Assembly (NCBI RefSeq): GCF_027627475.1 | Contig: NZ_CP115484.1 | Coordinates: 2,836,001-2,900,000 of the forward strand | Length of the DNA stretch: 64,000 nucleotides | Origin: Paenibacillus sp. SYP-B4298 | Lineage (GTDB): Bacteria > Bacillota > Bacilli > Paenibacillales > Paenibacillaceae | Direction of reading: 5' to 3' | Part shown: in pieces, positions 37,381 through 45,733 of the stretch | Numbering within the stretch: the stretch's first letter is position 1 | Layout of the letters: each line of letters starts with the position of its first letter | Program-made: the position numbers and the translations under genes | The notes under the pieces: generated by a model | Databases searched by the model: none | Told to the model about the DNA's origin: nothing | Seen by the model: only the letters and a program-made list of their open reading frames with translations

Positions 37381-38055
37381 TTAGGACAGCGATACGATCG
37401 CGGTATTGAGCGCCTGCTGCAGCGCCGCACGGCTCGGGAATCCTCCCGCAGGAGCCGCAGCCCGCACCGCCTCAGCGACAGCTTGCTTCTGCTCGGGGGT
37501 CAATTTCCGGTAATGCAGCATAACAAGCCCCAAATACGGGGATTCCAGTGCACGCTGGAGTTGAGTCGAATCGCCCGAGGAATTGACTGCCACAAGCGCA
37601 TCACGCAGCACCGCCGCATCGCGCTGAGCTGCCACCGCCCGGTTCAACGCCTCCTGCACAGCCGCCGAATCCCCCAGCGGAACGCCGCTGCTGAGCAGCG
37701 CCTCAGCCGCCGCCGCCCGATCTTGCTCCGACAAGGCGTTATAGGCTGTCAGATTCAGGGCCAGCTCCGCTGCCTCAAGCGTGCTCTGCAGCTCGGATGC
37801 GGTCGAAGCGCTATTCAGCTTGTCCAGCGCCTGCACAACGGGCGAGGTAGTCTGCGGCAAGGCATTGAAGACGCTTTCAGTCTGTTCTCCCGAATCTGCG
37901 GGCGACAGTCCGTTCGCTGCCACCTCCGCTGTTGTAATGCCGGAGGACAGCAGCGGCGCCGCAACTGCAGCCGCCAGCGTCAACGTCAGCGCCTTGGCTG
38001 CGCGCTTGCCTTTTGCGGCGTGTGTATTGGATTTGCTCTCGTATCTTTTGGTCAC
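37381..38055 (-). CDS. Small secreted protein sharing the helical repeat of the giant protein
   Basis: A 224-residue exported protein starting with GTG. Its signal peptide has a long basic n-region (KRYESKSNTHAAKGKRAAK) and the core ALTLTLAAAVAAPLLSSG. Two copies of the helical repeat seen in the giant protein follow: LDKLNSASTASELQSTLEAA with LNLTAYNALSEQDRAA, and ALVAVNSSGDSTQLQRALES with LGLVMLHYRKLTPEQKQAVA. It may be a minor subunit that packs against the giant protein through the same fold. It comes directly after the SecA-like gene (49-base gap). Confidence 0.78.
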   Translation of the reverse strand: MTKRYESKSNTHAAKGKRAAKALTLTLAAAVAAPLLSSGITTAEVAANGLSPADSGEQTESVFNALPQTTSPVVQALDKLNSASTASELQSTLEAAELALNLTAYNALSEQDRAAAAEALLSSGVPLGDSAAVQEALNRAVAAQRDAAVLRDALVAVNSSGDSTQLQRALESPYLGLVMLHYRKLTPEQKQAVAEAVRAAAPAGGFPSRAALQQALNTAIVSLS

Positions 38056-38104
38056 AGGTGATCGCCTCTTTCTTCTATAGATCTATCGAATTCCCGGATC
38101 AGCG

Positions 38105-40357
38105 CTACGCTGTTCCCTGCAGCAGCGCTGCCCGGCTTTCCTGCTCTCGAATGACGGCCTTGGCTATAAAGCGATGGTATCTGCGAACAAAGAGGGTATG
38201 GAGCCGATAAGCCTCCTCCTCGTACACCTGCACGAGATCCCGGGATTCCAGCGCCCGAAAATGAATCCCTTGCCTGATCATAGCAAGCTGCTCCATATGC
38301 TCCATCCAGTACTGATCGAGCTGGCGCAAGCAGCGCAGACGCCATCCACGGCGCCATGTCTGCAGCTCCTGCTGCTCCACAAAGCGGGCCCATCCAGGCT
38401 CCCACAGCAGTCTGAGCTGCTCTGCCATCTTGCCCGTCGTCATCTCCGGATCGGCATGCAGCCCTTCCAGACGGAATTCCTGGCCAAGCTGGCGCAGCTT
38501 CCATTCCTCAACCATTCGCTCGGGCGGGCATAGCCGCAGTGTGCACTGATCCATCCATTGCTCAACCGAGCGCTGCAGAGCCGACTCAATCCGGTCGGTC
38601 AGCAGCAGCTCGTCCCGGCTGGCATAGAACCACTCCCGCTGACGGTGCGTCACACTGTCCAGACGGAATAATAGCGAACGGATGGCATACATATGCTGCT
38701 CCGCCCGCTGCTGCACCCGGTCGGCGAATTCCAGCAGCTCCTTGGACGATACCCCATCCTCGCCCCAGCGCCAATTGCTCTGCCAACGCTCTGCCTCATC
38801 GCGGGCAAAACGCTGGAACAGCTCATCCTCCAGCGAGATATAAAATTGCGACCGACCCGGATCGCCTTGCCTGCCCGACCGCCCGCATAGCTGCAGATCG
38901 ATTCTGCGGCTCTCGTTCCTCTCCAGTCCGATGACATGCAGCCCGCCACGTTGCGCTACGCCATCCGCAAGACGAATATCCGCGCCGCGACCCGCCATAT
39001 TCGTGGCAATGGTGATCTTGGACAGCTCGCCAGCTCCGCTAATAATATCCACTTCCTCCTGCTCCGTTCGGGCATTCAGCAGTTGGAACGACAGACCCGC
39101 GCGCGACAGTCGCTCAGCCAACTGCTCGGACTGCTGCACCGTCACCGTACCGATCAGCACCGGCACCCCCTTGTCCTGCAAGGCAGCGATGTCCTGAACA
39201 AGACGGCTCAGCTTCGCCTCCCTGGTTGCGAACACCAGATCAGGAGCATCCACCCTCATAACCGGCTTATGCGTCCGAATCGGAGCAACCTCCAGGCCGT
39301 AGATGTGAAGCAGCTCCTCCTTGGCATCCTGCAGCGTGCCGGACATACCGCTGAGCTGTGCATACAAGCTGAAATACTTCTGTACCGAAATCGACGCATG
39401 GGTCAGCGTTTCCTCGCTCAGCTCCAGCCCTTCCTTCATCTCAATCGCTTGCTGCAGACCATCGCCGAATTCCCGGCCCTCCAGCACCCGGCCTGTATAG
39501 GCATCAATAATGCCTACCTTGCCCTCAGCAATCAGATAGTCTCTGTCTGCCCTCATGAGGACATGCGCTCGCAAGCATTGGAGCAGAGCATGATAAAAGG
39601 ACACATGCTCCGGGTCAAACAGATTGTCAATCTGGAAGATGGCCTCCACTCTGCTGATACAGCGATCCGAGAACGAAACCTGGTTCGTCTCATAATCGCA
39701 TTCGTAGTCCGTTCCTTCCCGAAGCCCTCGAACAAAACGATTGCAAATATGCCATAAATCAGGAGCGCTCCTTGATTTGGAAGCAATGACAATCGGCGTG
39801 CGCGCTTCGTCGATCAGAATGCTGTCGATTTCATCGATGATTGCGCAGGCAAGCCCGCGCTGCACCCGCTTGTCCGGCTCATCCACCAGATGATCCCGCA
39901 AATAGTCGAAGCCAAACTCCGACCACGTGCCATAGGTCACATCACAGCTATAAGCAGCCTGCTTCTCGTCTGCCGTAAGCTCCGCCCGGTTCAAGCCCAC
40001 CGTAATGCCCAGCAACTGCATAACCTTGGCGGCCTGAAGATAATCACGCTCCGCCAGATACGGATTGGCGGTGATCATATGTACGCCTCTTCCCTGAGCG
40101 GCAAACCAGAAGAGCGGAATAAGTGAAGCAAGCGTCTTCCCTTCTCCTGTCTTCATCTCGGCAACCTTGCCGCTGATCATCTCGCAGCCGCCCTCCAGTT
40201 GCTCGTTATGCAGCAAGTAGCCGATAGAGCGCCTGATCGCCTCCTTGACGAGCGCAGCCGCCACACAGAGGTCATGCTCAGCGGCTTTCCCGGATTGGAG
40301 CAGCTTCGCAAGCTGATCCTTGTGACCGATAAGCTCTTGATCGGACAAACAGCGCAT
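38105..40357 (-). CDS. SecA-like preprotein translocase ATPase (accessory SecA)
   Basis: A 750-residue SecA homologue. Walker A is AEMKTGEGKTLASL near residues 66-79; Walker B is IIDEIDSILIDEARTPIV near residue 170. Also present are the SecA signatures YGTWSEFGFDYLRDHL, NMAGRGADIRL and LCGRSGRQGDPGRSQFYISL. The C-terminal zinc-binding tail of housekeeping SecA is absent, and the scaffold helix ends at LRQGIHFRALESRDLVQVYE, so it resembles SecA2-type ATPases. Homology seems to continue upstream of the ATG (LALINSKFEL in frame) without a standard start codon, so the true start is uncertain. As first gene of the operon it probably powers export of the repeat and SLH proteins. Confidence 0.85.
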   Translation of the reverse strand: MRCLSDQELIGHKDQLAKLLQSGKAAEHDLCVAAALVKEAIRRSIGYLLHNEQLEGGCEMISGKVAEMKTGEGKTLASLIPLFWFAAQGRGVHMITANPYLAERDYLQAAKVMQLLGITVGLNRAELTADEKQAAYSCDVTYGTWSEFGFDYLRDHLVDEPDKRVQRGLACAIIDEIDSILIDEARTPIVIASKSRSAPDLWHICNRFVRGLREGTDYECDYETNQVSFSDRCISRVEAIFQIDNLFDPEHVSFYHALLQCLRAHVLMRADRDYLIAEGKVGIIDAYTGRVLEGREFGDGLQQAIEMKEGLELSEETLTHASISVQKYFSLYAQLSGMSGTLQDAKEELLHIYGLEVAPIRTHKPVMRVDAPDLVFATREAKLSRLVQDIAALQDKGVPVLIGTVTVQQSEQLAERLSRAGLSFQLLNARTEQEEVDIISGAGELSKITIATNMAGRGADIRLADGVAQRGGLHVIGLERNESRRIDLQLCGRSGRQGDPGRSQFYISLEDELFQRFARDEAERWQSNWRWGEDGVSSKELLEFADRVQQRAEQHMYAIRSLLFRLDSVTHRQREWFYASRDELLLTDRIESALQRSVEQWMDQCTLRLCPPERMVEEWKLRQLGQEFRLEGLHADPEMTTGKMAEQLRLLWEPGWARFVEQQELQTWRRGWRLRCLRQLDQYWMEHMEQLAMIRQGIHFRALESRDLVQVYEEEAYRLHTLFVRRYHRFIAKAVIREQESRAALLQGTA

Positions 40358-40855
40358 CAGCTCGAACTTGGAATTAATGAGTGCAAGCCTGTCTCTGCGC
40401 GCCTTTCTATGGCCTCCAAACCACCCGAGGCGCCTTTCCCTCCCATACCGACCTATACGTGATCACTCTCCCCGGCCAAGGCGTCCCATTACAACCTTTG
40501 TCCTATTACCCCAGACTATTTAATGATAAAAATAGTACAACTATAAATATCGGTATAATAAATCAATAACTTTAGTACTATTTTTTTGCGTTATTGTATA
40601 ATTTCCTATCCCAACACCCTATATTTTTATGTCGAATTTAATCGATTATAGTCATAAAGAATCATAATTCAATGACCTATTCCGAAGTGTTATACTTCAT
40701 TGTACGATGGACATCGTCCCCCTCGACTCCGCTACACAAAATAATGTGAAATGAAGAGGGGCAGGACTAGATTTCAATACCAATTTGTGATATGCTATTT
40801 TAGTGTTTATTTGCAGCGGTGTTGTAGCAGCAGTATTTGAAGGAGGTGTATCTCA
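40358..40855. other. AT-rich divergent promoter region of the surface operon and rpmB
   Basis: About 500 bases, the part from 40500 markedly AT-rich against the GC-rich surroundings. It must carry promoters in both directions. An 11-base inverted repeat (40528-40585) is listed separately. The rpmB ribosome binding site GAAGGAGG lies at the right end. I saw no gene here. The first 110 bases on the minus strand are open in the frame of the SecA-like gene. Confidence 0.6.
40528..40585. promoter_or_regulatory. Widely spaced inverted repeat before the SecA-like gene
   Basis: AAAAATAGTAC (40528-40538) and GTACTATTTTT (40575-40585) are perfect inverted copies, 47 bases from centre to centre. The AT-rich spacer contains promoter-like words on the minus strand (TATAGT at 40540-40545, TATACC at 40552-40557). 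It looks like a pair of operator half-sites flanking the operon promoter. Confidence 0.55.
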
Positions 40856-41044
40856 ATGTCTCGCAAATGCTTTATTACAGGCAAAGGCCCAAGCACTGGC
40901 AACCATGTATCCCATGCCAATAACAAAAACAAACGCACCTGGGGCGCCAACGTTCAAAAGGTTCGCATCATGGTTGACGGCAAGCCGAAGCGCGTATATG
41001 TCAGCGCTCGTGCGCTGAAATCCGGCAAAATTACCCGCGTTTAA
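40856..41044 (+). CDS. rpmB: Ribosomal protein bL28
   Basis: A 62-residue basic protein of the large ribosomal subunit. It begins [20 protein letters not shown], preceded by GAAGGAGG, and ends [10 protein letters not shown]. In B. subtilis rpmB is divergent from yloU; here the two are separated by the 12-kb surface-protein operon. Confidence 0.97.
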   Translation: MSRKCFITGKGPSTGNHVSHANNKNKRTWGANVQKVRIMVDGKPKRVYVSARALKSGKITRV

Positions 41045-41055
41045 TCGAGCATAAC

Positions 41056-41084
41056 GGCATGTGTTGTCCTGGACAACACATGCC
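41056..41084. repeat. 29-base perfect palindrome after rpmB
   Basis: GGCATGTGTTGTCC and GGACAACACATGCC are perfect inverted copies separated by a single base. It lies 11 bases after the rpmB stop codon and just before the real terminator. It has no T tract, so it is not itself a terminator; it could protect the 3' end of the rpmB message, bind a protein, or form a cruciform. Confidence 0.8.
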
Positions 41085-41090
41085 GCATGT

Positions 41091-41126
41091 AAAAAGCACC
41101 TGAGCTCGCTCAGGTGCTTTTTTTTC
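41091..41126 (+). terminator. Terminator of rpmB
   Basis: AAGCACCTGAG and CTCAGGTGCTT arms around a CTCG loop are followed by TTTTTT. The A run on the left side means it could also stop transcription on the minus strand coming from spoVM. Confidence 0.92.
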
Positions 41127-41514
41127 ATTTTAGCGTGTATAAGTGCTGTTCACCTTAAGTGTAGAGCGCCTAAGAATCGCTACCCCTGCCTTTTCGCCCC
41201 CGCTTGCATACGCCGCCGACTGCAGTCAAGCCGCTGTGGCTCCAACGAAGCTCGTCTTCCCTGTACAGCATTCCGCGATTTGTCCCCTTATCGGCGGCAA
41301 ATGCCGGCCTGCAGTCCAGCGACGGCGGCGGCACAGCCGGCTCGCCAAGCCAGCCTTCCGCCATGCTTGCAAAGTACAGGCGCCAGCAATTCTCGGCATG
41401 CTAGGGGCCCAAGGCGAGCAGCAGCTTGCTGTTCACACCGCTCTTGCAGCGGCCCCGCCCGTTATAGGCGCTCTATCCGTCGTTTATAATCGTTCGACAG
41501 CGGATGCATCGGAG
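41127..41514. other. Intergenic stretch between rpmB terminator and spoVM
   Basis: Nearly 390 bases with no gene I can support. A 64-codon minus-strand frame (41170-41364) lacks a ribosome binding site and resembles nothing I know. The stretch is GC-rich like coding DNA, so it could be the remains of a decayed gene. Confidence 0.4.
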
Positions 41515-41595
41515 CTAGTTTTTTTGGAAGGTGTTCAGGACTGCTTTTACAAACCCACCCAAAAACTTCGGCAACTTGATCGTGTAAAATTTCAT
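41515..41595 (-). CDS. spoVM: Stage V sporulation protein M
   Basis: A 26-residue amphipathic peptide read directly from the sequence: it begins MKFYTIKLPKFLGGFVKAVL and ends NTFQKN. B. subtilis SpoVM (also 26 residues, beginning MKFYTIKLPKFLGG) differs only in the second half. SpoVM recognises the convex surface of the forespore and anchors the SpoIVA basement layer of the spore coat. GGAGGG lies eight bases upstream of the ATG. Its location beside rpmB is the same as in B. subtilis. It proves that the organism belongs to an endospore-forming lineage. Confidence 0.97.
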   Translation of the reverse strand: MKFYTIKLPKFLGGFVKAVLNTFQKN

Positions 41596-41652
41596 GTTCC
41601 ATCCCTCCTCAGCCACGCTATCGAATTCACTTTATTATATTCACCACGACAC

Positions 41653-41689
41653 AAAAAAGGTTACATGAGAAACCGTTCCCCATGTAACC
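41653..41689 (-). terminator. Terminator after the rpe-linked membrane protein gene
   Basis: GGTTACATG and CATGTAACC arms are followed on the minus strand by TTTTTTG. It lies 24 bases after the stop codon and ends the long prpC-to-rpe transcription unit before spoVM. Confidence 0.9.
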
Positions 41690-41712
41690 ATCCTATGCGT
41701 GATCAAGTCGTC

Positions 41713-42009
41713 CTATTCCAGCGCCGGATTCATCTCGGGCGGCAGCAGATTCACCCCGGCCATATACAGATAGGCCACAATAATGAGCACCGTCAACAGG
41801 TAAAATACGATGGACATCACAACAAAGGCAATACGCCCGCCCAGCGACTCATACTGTTTAAAAAAACGAATGCCCAGCAGCAGTACCCCCAGCGAGAATA
41901 CATAGCGGATAAAGCCCAGATTGGTGAATACCGAGAACAGGCTGAGCAGGATGCCGCAGGCCAGACTATACAGCACGACCGCCAGAAACACTCTGGAGCG
42001 CTCGCCCAT
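41713..42009 (-). CDS. Small membrane protein downstream of rpe
   Basis: A 98-residue protein with three hydrophobic segments: VFLAVVLYSLACGILLSLFS, FIRYVFSLGVLLLGIRFF and IAFVVMSIVFYLLTVLIIVA. Its ATG overlaps the rpe stop codon (TGATG), so it is translated with rpe. In B. subtilis this position holds thiN (yloS), thiamine pyrophosphokinase, which this is not. I do not recognise the family. Confidence 0.75.
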   Translation of the reverse strand: MGERSRVFLAVVLYSLACGILLSLFSVFTNLGFIRYVFSLGVLLLGIRFFKQYESLGGRIAFVVMSIVFYLLTVLIIVAYLYMAGVNLLPPEMNPALE

Positions 42010-42665
42010 CAGCCCCTACCAGGACGCAGCGCTGCGATCGCCGCAGCACGGTCAGGCGCATTGAACACCGCGTTGCCAGCTACCAGCACGGTGGCACCCG
42101 CTTCACGCACCTGAGCTGCCGTCTGTGCATTGATGCCCCCATCCACCTGGATCAGCACATCTCCTCTGCCGCGACGCTCCAGTTGCTCCTTCAAGCGGGC
42201 AATCTTGGACAGCGAGGCCGGGATGAACTGCTGGCCGCCAAAGCCAGGATTGACGGTCATGATGAGCACCAGATCGACATCATCCAGCACCTCCTCCACC
42301 GCCGATAACGGCGTGGCCGGGTTCAGTGCCACACCTGCTGGCAGTCCGTGCTCCTTGATCATGTGCAGCACACGGTGCAGATGCAGGCAAGCCTCCGCAT
42401 GTACGGTAATGCGGTCTGCGCCAGCCTGTACGAAATCTGCAATCAACTGCTCGGGATTAGAGATCATCAAATGAACGTCAAATGTCAGCTTGGAGTGTGG
42501 CCGCACAGCGCCGACAATCGGCGCTCCAAAGGTCAGGTTCGGCACAAAATGACCATCCATCACGTCGATGTGAATCCAATCCGCTCCCTTGCTCTCCACA
42601 TCGGCAATTTCTGCCGCCAGTTTGGCGAAGTCTGCTGACAATATCGATGGTGCAATAATGGACAT
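42009..42665 (-). CDS. rpe: Ribulose-phosphate 3-epimerase
   Basis: Interconverts ribulose 5-phosphate and xylulose 5-phosphate in the pentose phosphate pathway. It has 218 residues in a TIM barrel. The opening [18 protein letters not shown], the metal-binding [19 protein letters not shown], and [14 protein letters not shown] are all family signatures. The C-terminal [18 protein letters not shown] supplies the second metal aspartate. Three bases separate it from rsgA, as in the Bacillus order. Confidence 0.97.
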   Translation of the reverse strand: MSIIAPSILSADFAKLAAEIADVESKGADWIHIDVMDGHFVPNLTFGAPIVGAVRPHSKLTFDVHLMISNPEQLIADFVQAGADRITVHAEACLHLHRVLHMIKEHGLPAGVALNPATPLSAVEEVLDDVDLVLIMTVNPGFGGQQFIPASLSKIARLKEQLERRGRGDVLIQVDGGINAQTAAQVREAGATVLVAGNAVFNAPDRAAAIAALRPGRG

Positions 42666-42668
42666 GAA

Positions 42669-43610
42669 TTAGTACCTCCGCTTTCTATCGTTCATCTCAT
42701 CCAAAAACAGGCTGTAGTTGCGATGTCGGCTCGGCTCGATCCGCCCTTCCTCCAACGCCTCCAGAACCGCGCAGCCAGGCTCTTGAATATGGCTGCAGCC
42801 ACGGAATTTGCAGGAGGACGCCAGCTCTCTCATCTCCCGGAAGCAATATCCGAGCTGGTCGATGCCCAGCTCTGTAAAATCAAGCTGGCTAAAGCCCGGT
42901 GTATCCGCCACATAACCGCCACCGCCAATCTCGATCAGCTCCACATGACGGGTCGTATGCTTGCCTCGTCCAAGCCGATTGCTAATGGCCGCCGTCTCCA
43001 GCCCTAGACCGGGAACCAGCGCATTCAGCAGCGACGACTTGCCGACACCCGATTGGCCAGAGAATACACTGAGATGACCCTCCAGCCGCGCCTTGAGCGC
43101 CTCAATCCCTTCCTTGCGCCGTGAGCTGGTCGTATAGATCTCATAGCCAAGAGGAGCATAGATGCGCCGCACCGCCTCGGCTGCCTCAGCCGCCTCGACC
43201 GCATTCTCATCGGACTGGTCTCCATCCGTCAGATCGCCCTTGCTTAGACAGAGTAGCGCCTGAATGCCCGCATGCTCGATATGTACCAGAAACTTGTCCA
43301 GCAGTTGGAGATTGAGCGCCGGCTCGGACACAGAGAACACCAGCACCGCCAGCTCGATATTGGCTACCGGCGGGCGGATCAGCTCCGAGATGCGGGGAAG
43401 CAGCTCATCCACCATGCCCTCCCCGTTCTCCGTCAATGTATAGATGACACGGTCGCCAACCAGCGGCGACAGCCCCTTCTTCTTGAAGATGCCGCGCGCC
43501 CGGCACTGAATCAGATCGGATGAAACCGTCGATTCATCCGGCATGACATAATAATAACCGCTTAATGCCTTAACAATGCGTCCTTCGCCCGATCTAGCCT
43601 TGCTCGTCAT
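42669..43610 (-). CDS. rsgA: Ribosome small subunit-dependent GTPase RsgA
   Basis: Circularly permuted GTPase that helps the 30S subunit mature. The ATG at 43610, behind CGGAGG, gives 313 residues; the open frame upstream belongs to prkC. After the OB domain come SKGDLTD (G4), FSGQSGVGKSSLLNALV (G1) and DTPGFSQLDF (G3), in permuted order. The zinc site SSCKFRGCSHIQEPGCAV closes the protein. It overlaps the end of prkC by 17 bases. In B. subtilis PrkC phosphorylates this GTPase (CpgA), which fits the coupling. Confidence 0.97.
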   Translation of the reverse strand: MTSKARSGEGRIVKALSGYYYVMPDESTVSSDLIQCRARGIFKKKGLSPLVGDRVIYTLTENGEGMVDELLPRISELIRPPVANIELAVLVFSVSEPALNLQLLDKFLVHIEHAGIQALLCLSKGDLTDGDQSDENAVEAAEAAEAVRRIYAPLGYEIYTTSSRRKEGIEALKARLEGHLSVFSGQSGVGKSSLLNALVPGLGLETAAISNRLGRGKHTTRHVELIEIGGGGYVADTPGFSQLDFTELGIDQLGYCFREMRELASSCKFRGCSHIQEPGCAVLEALEEGRIEPSRHRNYSLFLDEMNDRKRRY

Positions 43611-45726
43611 GGTTTCCTCCGGAATTGTGGCTTTCTCCCTGATTGGCGCCGCCATTCTCCGTCGCAGCTCCCTGCTCTGGCTCCTGCGGCTCGGCCGGTT
43701 GCTCCACCGGCGGTTCCGGCTCCTGCGGCGCCATGCCCGGAACGCTCTCTCCCTGGGAAGCGCCCGCTTGAACCTGATCATAGGTGCGGGTGAACACATC
43801 GGCTAATTCGCCATCGCGATAGACCATCACCTGAGCTTCCTTGCCCGGCCCCAGCGTAACCTTGACCGGAATCGTCGTCCAATCGGAGATCGTCTGCTTG
43901 CAGCACTCGATGTTCTGCCCCGTAGCATCCGAATAGACCACCTTCACTTCACTCGTTCCGCCAGCCTGAGCCGGCGAGACATTGATATTGAACGTAAATT
44001 GGCGGGCGTCTGCAGGCAGTCCAGAGCTGACGGTGATCGAAACTTCCGCGCCCTTGGCCACCTCTGTTCCTGCCTCATGCGGAAATTGCTCCAGCACAGT
44101 GCCCGCAGGCTCAAAGCTCGGCTCTTCCACGATGCCGTTGCCTGGCCCAAGCCGCAGCTCATTGTCACGGATCAGATTGATCGCTTCCTTCTGTGTGCGA
44201 CCGACCAGATTCGGCATGGCGACCATCTCCAGACCTTTGCTGACCTCGAAGCGGATGGCGACCTGCTCGATGCGGAATTGCTCGCCTGCCACAGGCGACT
44301 GGGACAGAATCGTGCCTGCCGGCTTATCCGAGAACACTTCCTCCGACTTGATCTGATCGGCTGTCAGCCCAAGCGTGAGCAGATTGTCGCGCACATCGCT
44401 GTATTTCTGATCGACATAGTTCTGCATTTCCTCCATCTGCGGGCCGCTGCTGACATAGAGCCGCAGATACGTTCCGGTCTTGACAATCATATTTTGCTTC
44501 GACTGCTGAATGACCTCCTCCTTCGGCTTCTCCGAAGCCTCATAGATGATCGGGTCTTCCACCTTCAGCCCCGCCGCCTCCAGCTCGCTCCTGGCCTGTG
44601 TCAGCGTCTTGCCGACCACGTAAGGAACATCCACCTCGCTCGTATCCAGATCATTCAGGAACATGCGCAGGCCGAAGAACAGCAGCCCGAGCACAAGCAG
44701 CGTGCCGCCAATCATGACAACAGGCTTGATCCATCTCTTGCCTTGTGTTCTAGCTTGACCCTCCTGCGGTTGCCGGGAAGCATAGCTCTCCTGCTCGACA
44801 GTCGTCCGTTCCGCCGGAGCGTCGTACACGGCTCCGCCCCGAATCGCAGGCATGACGCGCGTGTCCTCCATATCCTCATGAAAATGGAGCTTCGTCTCAT
44901 TCAAGCGCCCGGCATCCAGGCAGCTCTCCAGATCACGCAGCATGTCGGCGGCTGATCCGTAACGCTCCCCAGGATTTTTGCGCATCGAGCGGAGAATAAT
45001 ATTTTCCAGGCTTTGCGGAATATGCGGATTGACCACCCGCGGCTCCTCGAACCGCTCCTGCAGATGCTTGAGCGCCACACTGATCGGACTTTCCCCCAGA
45101 AACGGCAGCTTGCCGGTCAGCATCTGATACAGCACGATGCCCAGAGAGTACAAGTCCGATTTCTCGCCTGTGCTAACCCCTTTGGCATGCTCTGGAGAAA
45201 AATAATGCACCGAGCCGACTACCGAACCAGCCTGGGTAATCGTCGAGGAGGTAACCGCGCGGGCAATGCCAAAGTCCGTCACCTTCACTCTTCCATTTTT
45301 GCCAATTAATATATTATGTGGCTTAATGTCACGATGAATAATCTGGTTATAATGAGCATGCTCTAATGCATCGCATATCTGCATCGCAATGCGCACAGCC
45401 TCCTCGGTCTGCAACGGCGCGCGCTCGGTAATAATCTCGTTAAGATTGCTGCCCTCGACATACTCCATGACAATATAGTGCGTCTCGTCCTCCTGCCCGA
45501 CATCATAGATGCTGACTACGTTCGGATGGGAGAGCGCGGCTGCAGACTGAGCCTCGCGGCGGAAGCGTCGCACGAATTCCTCGTCATGGACGAATTGCTG
45601 GCGCAGCACCTTCACTGCCACATTCCGTCCAAGCAATATATCATGCGCCTTGTAGACTAGCGCCATGCCGCCCTCGCCGATCCGTGCGAGAATTTCATAA
45701 CGGCCGCCTAATTCATGTCCGATCAT
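43594..45726 (-). CDS. prkC: PASTA-domain Ser/Thr protein kinase PrkC
   Basis: Membrane kinase that senses muropeptides and controls growth and germination. The ATG at 45726, behind GAGGGGTGAGG, gives 710 residues. The kinase domain has GEGGMALVYKAHD (glycine loop), HRDIKPHNILIG (catalytic loop) and VTDFGIARA (DFG). A single membrane helix (MIGGTLLVLGLLFFGLRMFL) separates it from three PASTA repeats (VPYVVGKTLTQARSELEAAG; DQKYSDVRDNLLTLGLTADQ; MPNLVGRTQKEAINLIRDNE). A beta domain and a Pro/Glu/Gly-rich tail follow. Seven bases separate it from its phosphatase gene. Confidence 0.97.
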   Translation of the reverse strand: MIGHELGGRYEILARIGEGGMALVYKAHDILLGRNVAVKVLRQQFVHDEEFVRRFRREAQSAAALSHPNVVSIYDVGQEDETHYIVMEYVEGSNLNEIITERAPLQTEEAVRIAMQICDALEHAHYNQIIHRDIKPHNILIGKNGRVKVTDFGIARAVTSSTITQAGSVVGSVHYFSPEHAKGVSTGEKSDLYSLGIVLYQMLTGKLPFLGESPISVALKHLQERFEEPRVVNPHIPQSLENIILRSMRKNPGERYGSAADMLRDLESCLDAGRLNETKLHFHEDMEDTRVMPAIRGGAVYDAPAERTTVEQESYASRQPQEGQARTQGKRWIKPVVMIGGTLLVLGLLFFGLRMFLNDLDTSEVDVPYVVGKTLTQARSELEAAGLKVEDPIIYEASEKPKEEVIQQSKQNMIVKTGTYLRLYVSSGPQMEEMQNYVDQKYSDVRDNLLTLGLTADQIKSEEVFSDKPAGTILSQSPVAGEQFRIEQVAIRFEVSKGLEMVAMPNLVGRTQKEAINLIRDNELRLGPGNGIVEEPSFEPAGTVLEQFPHEAGTEVAKGAEVSITVSSGLPADARQFTFNINVSPAQAGGTSEVKVVYSDATGQNIECCKQTISDWTTIPVKVTLGPGKEAQVMVYRDGELADVFTRTYDQVQAGASQGESVPGMAPQEPEPPVEQPAEPQEPEQGAATENGGANQGESHNSGGNHDEQG

Positions 45727-45733
45727 GACATCC

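Noticed and set aside
41170-41364. A 64-codon minus-strand frame between rpmB and spoVM
   Set aside because: No ribosome binding site, no recognisable family, and a stop codon just upstream of its possible extension. At most a decayed gene fragment.
42669-43799. Longer 376-codon frame for rsgA
   Set aside because: The extra N-terminal residues are an out-of-frame reading of prkC and are Arg-rich nonsense. The ATG at 43610 has the ribosome binding site and the family start.
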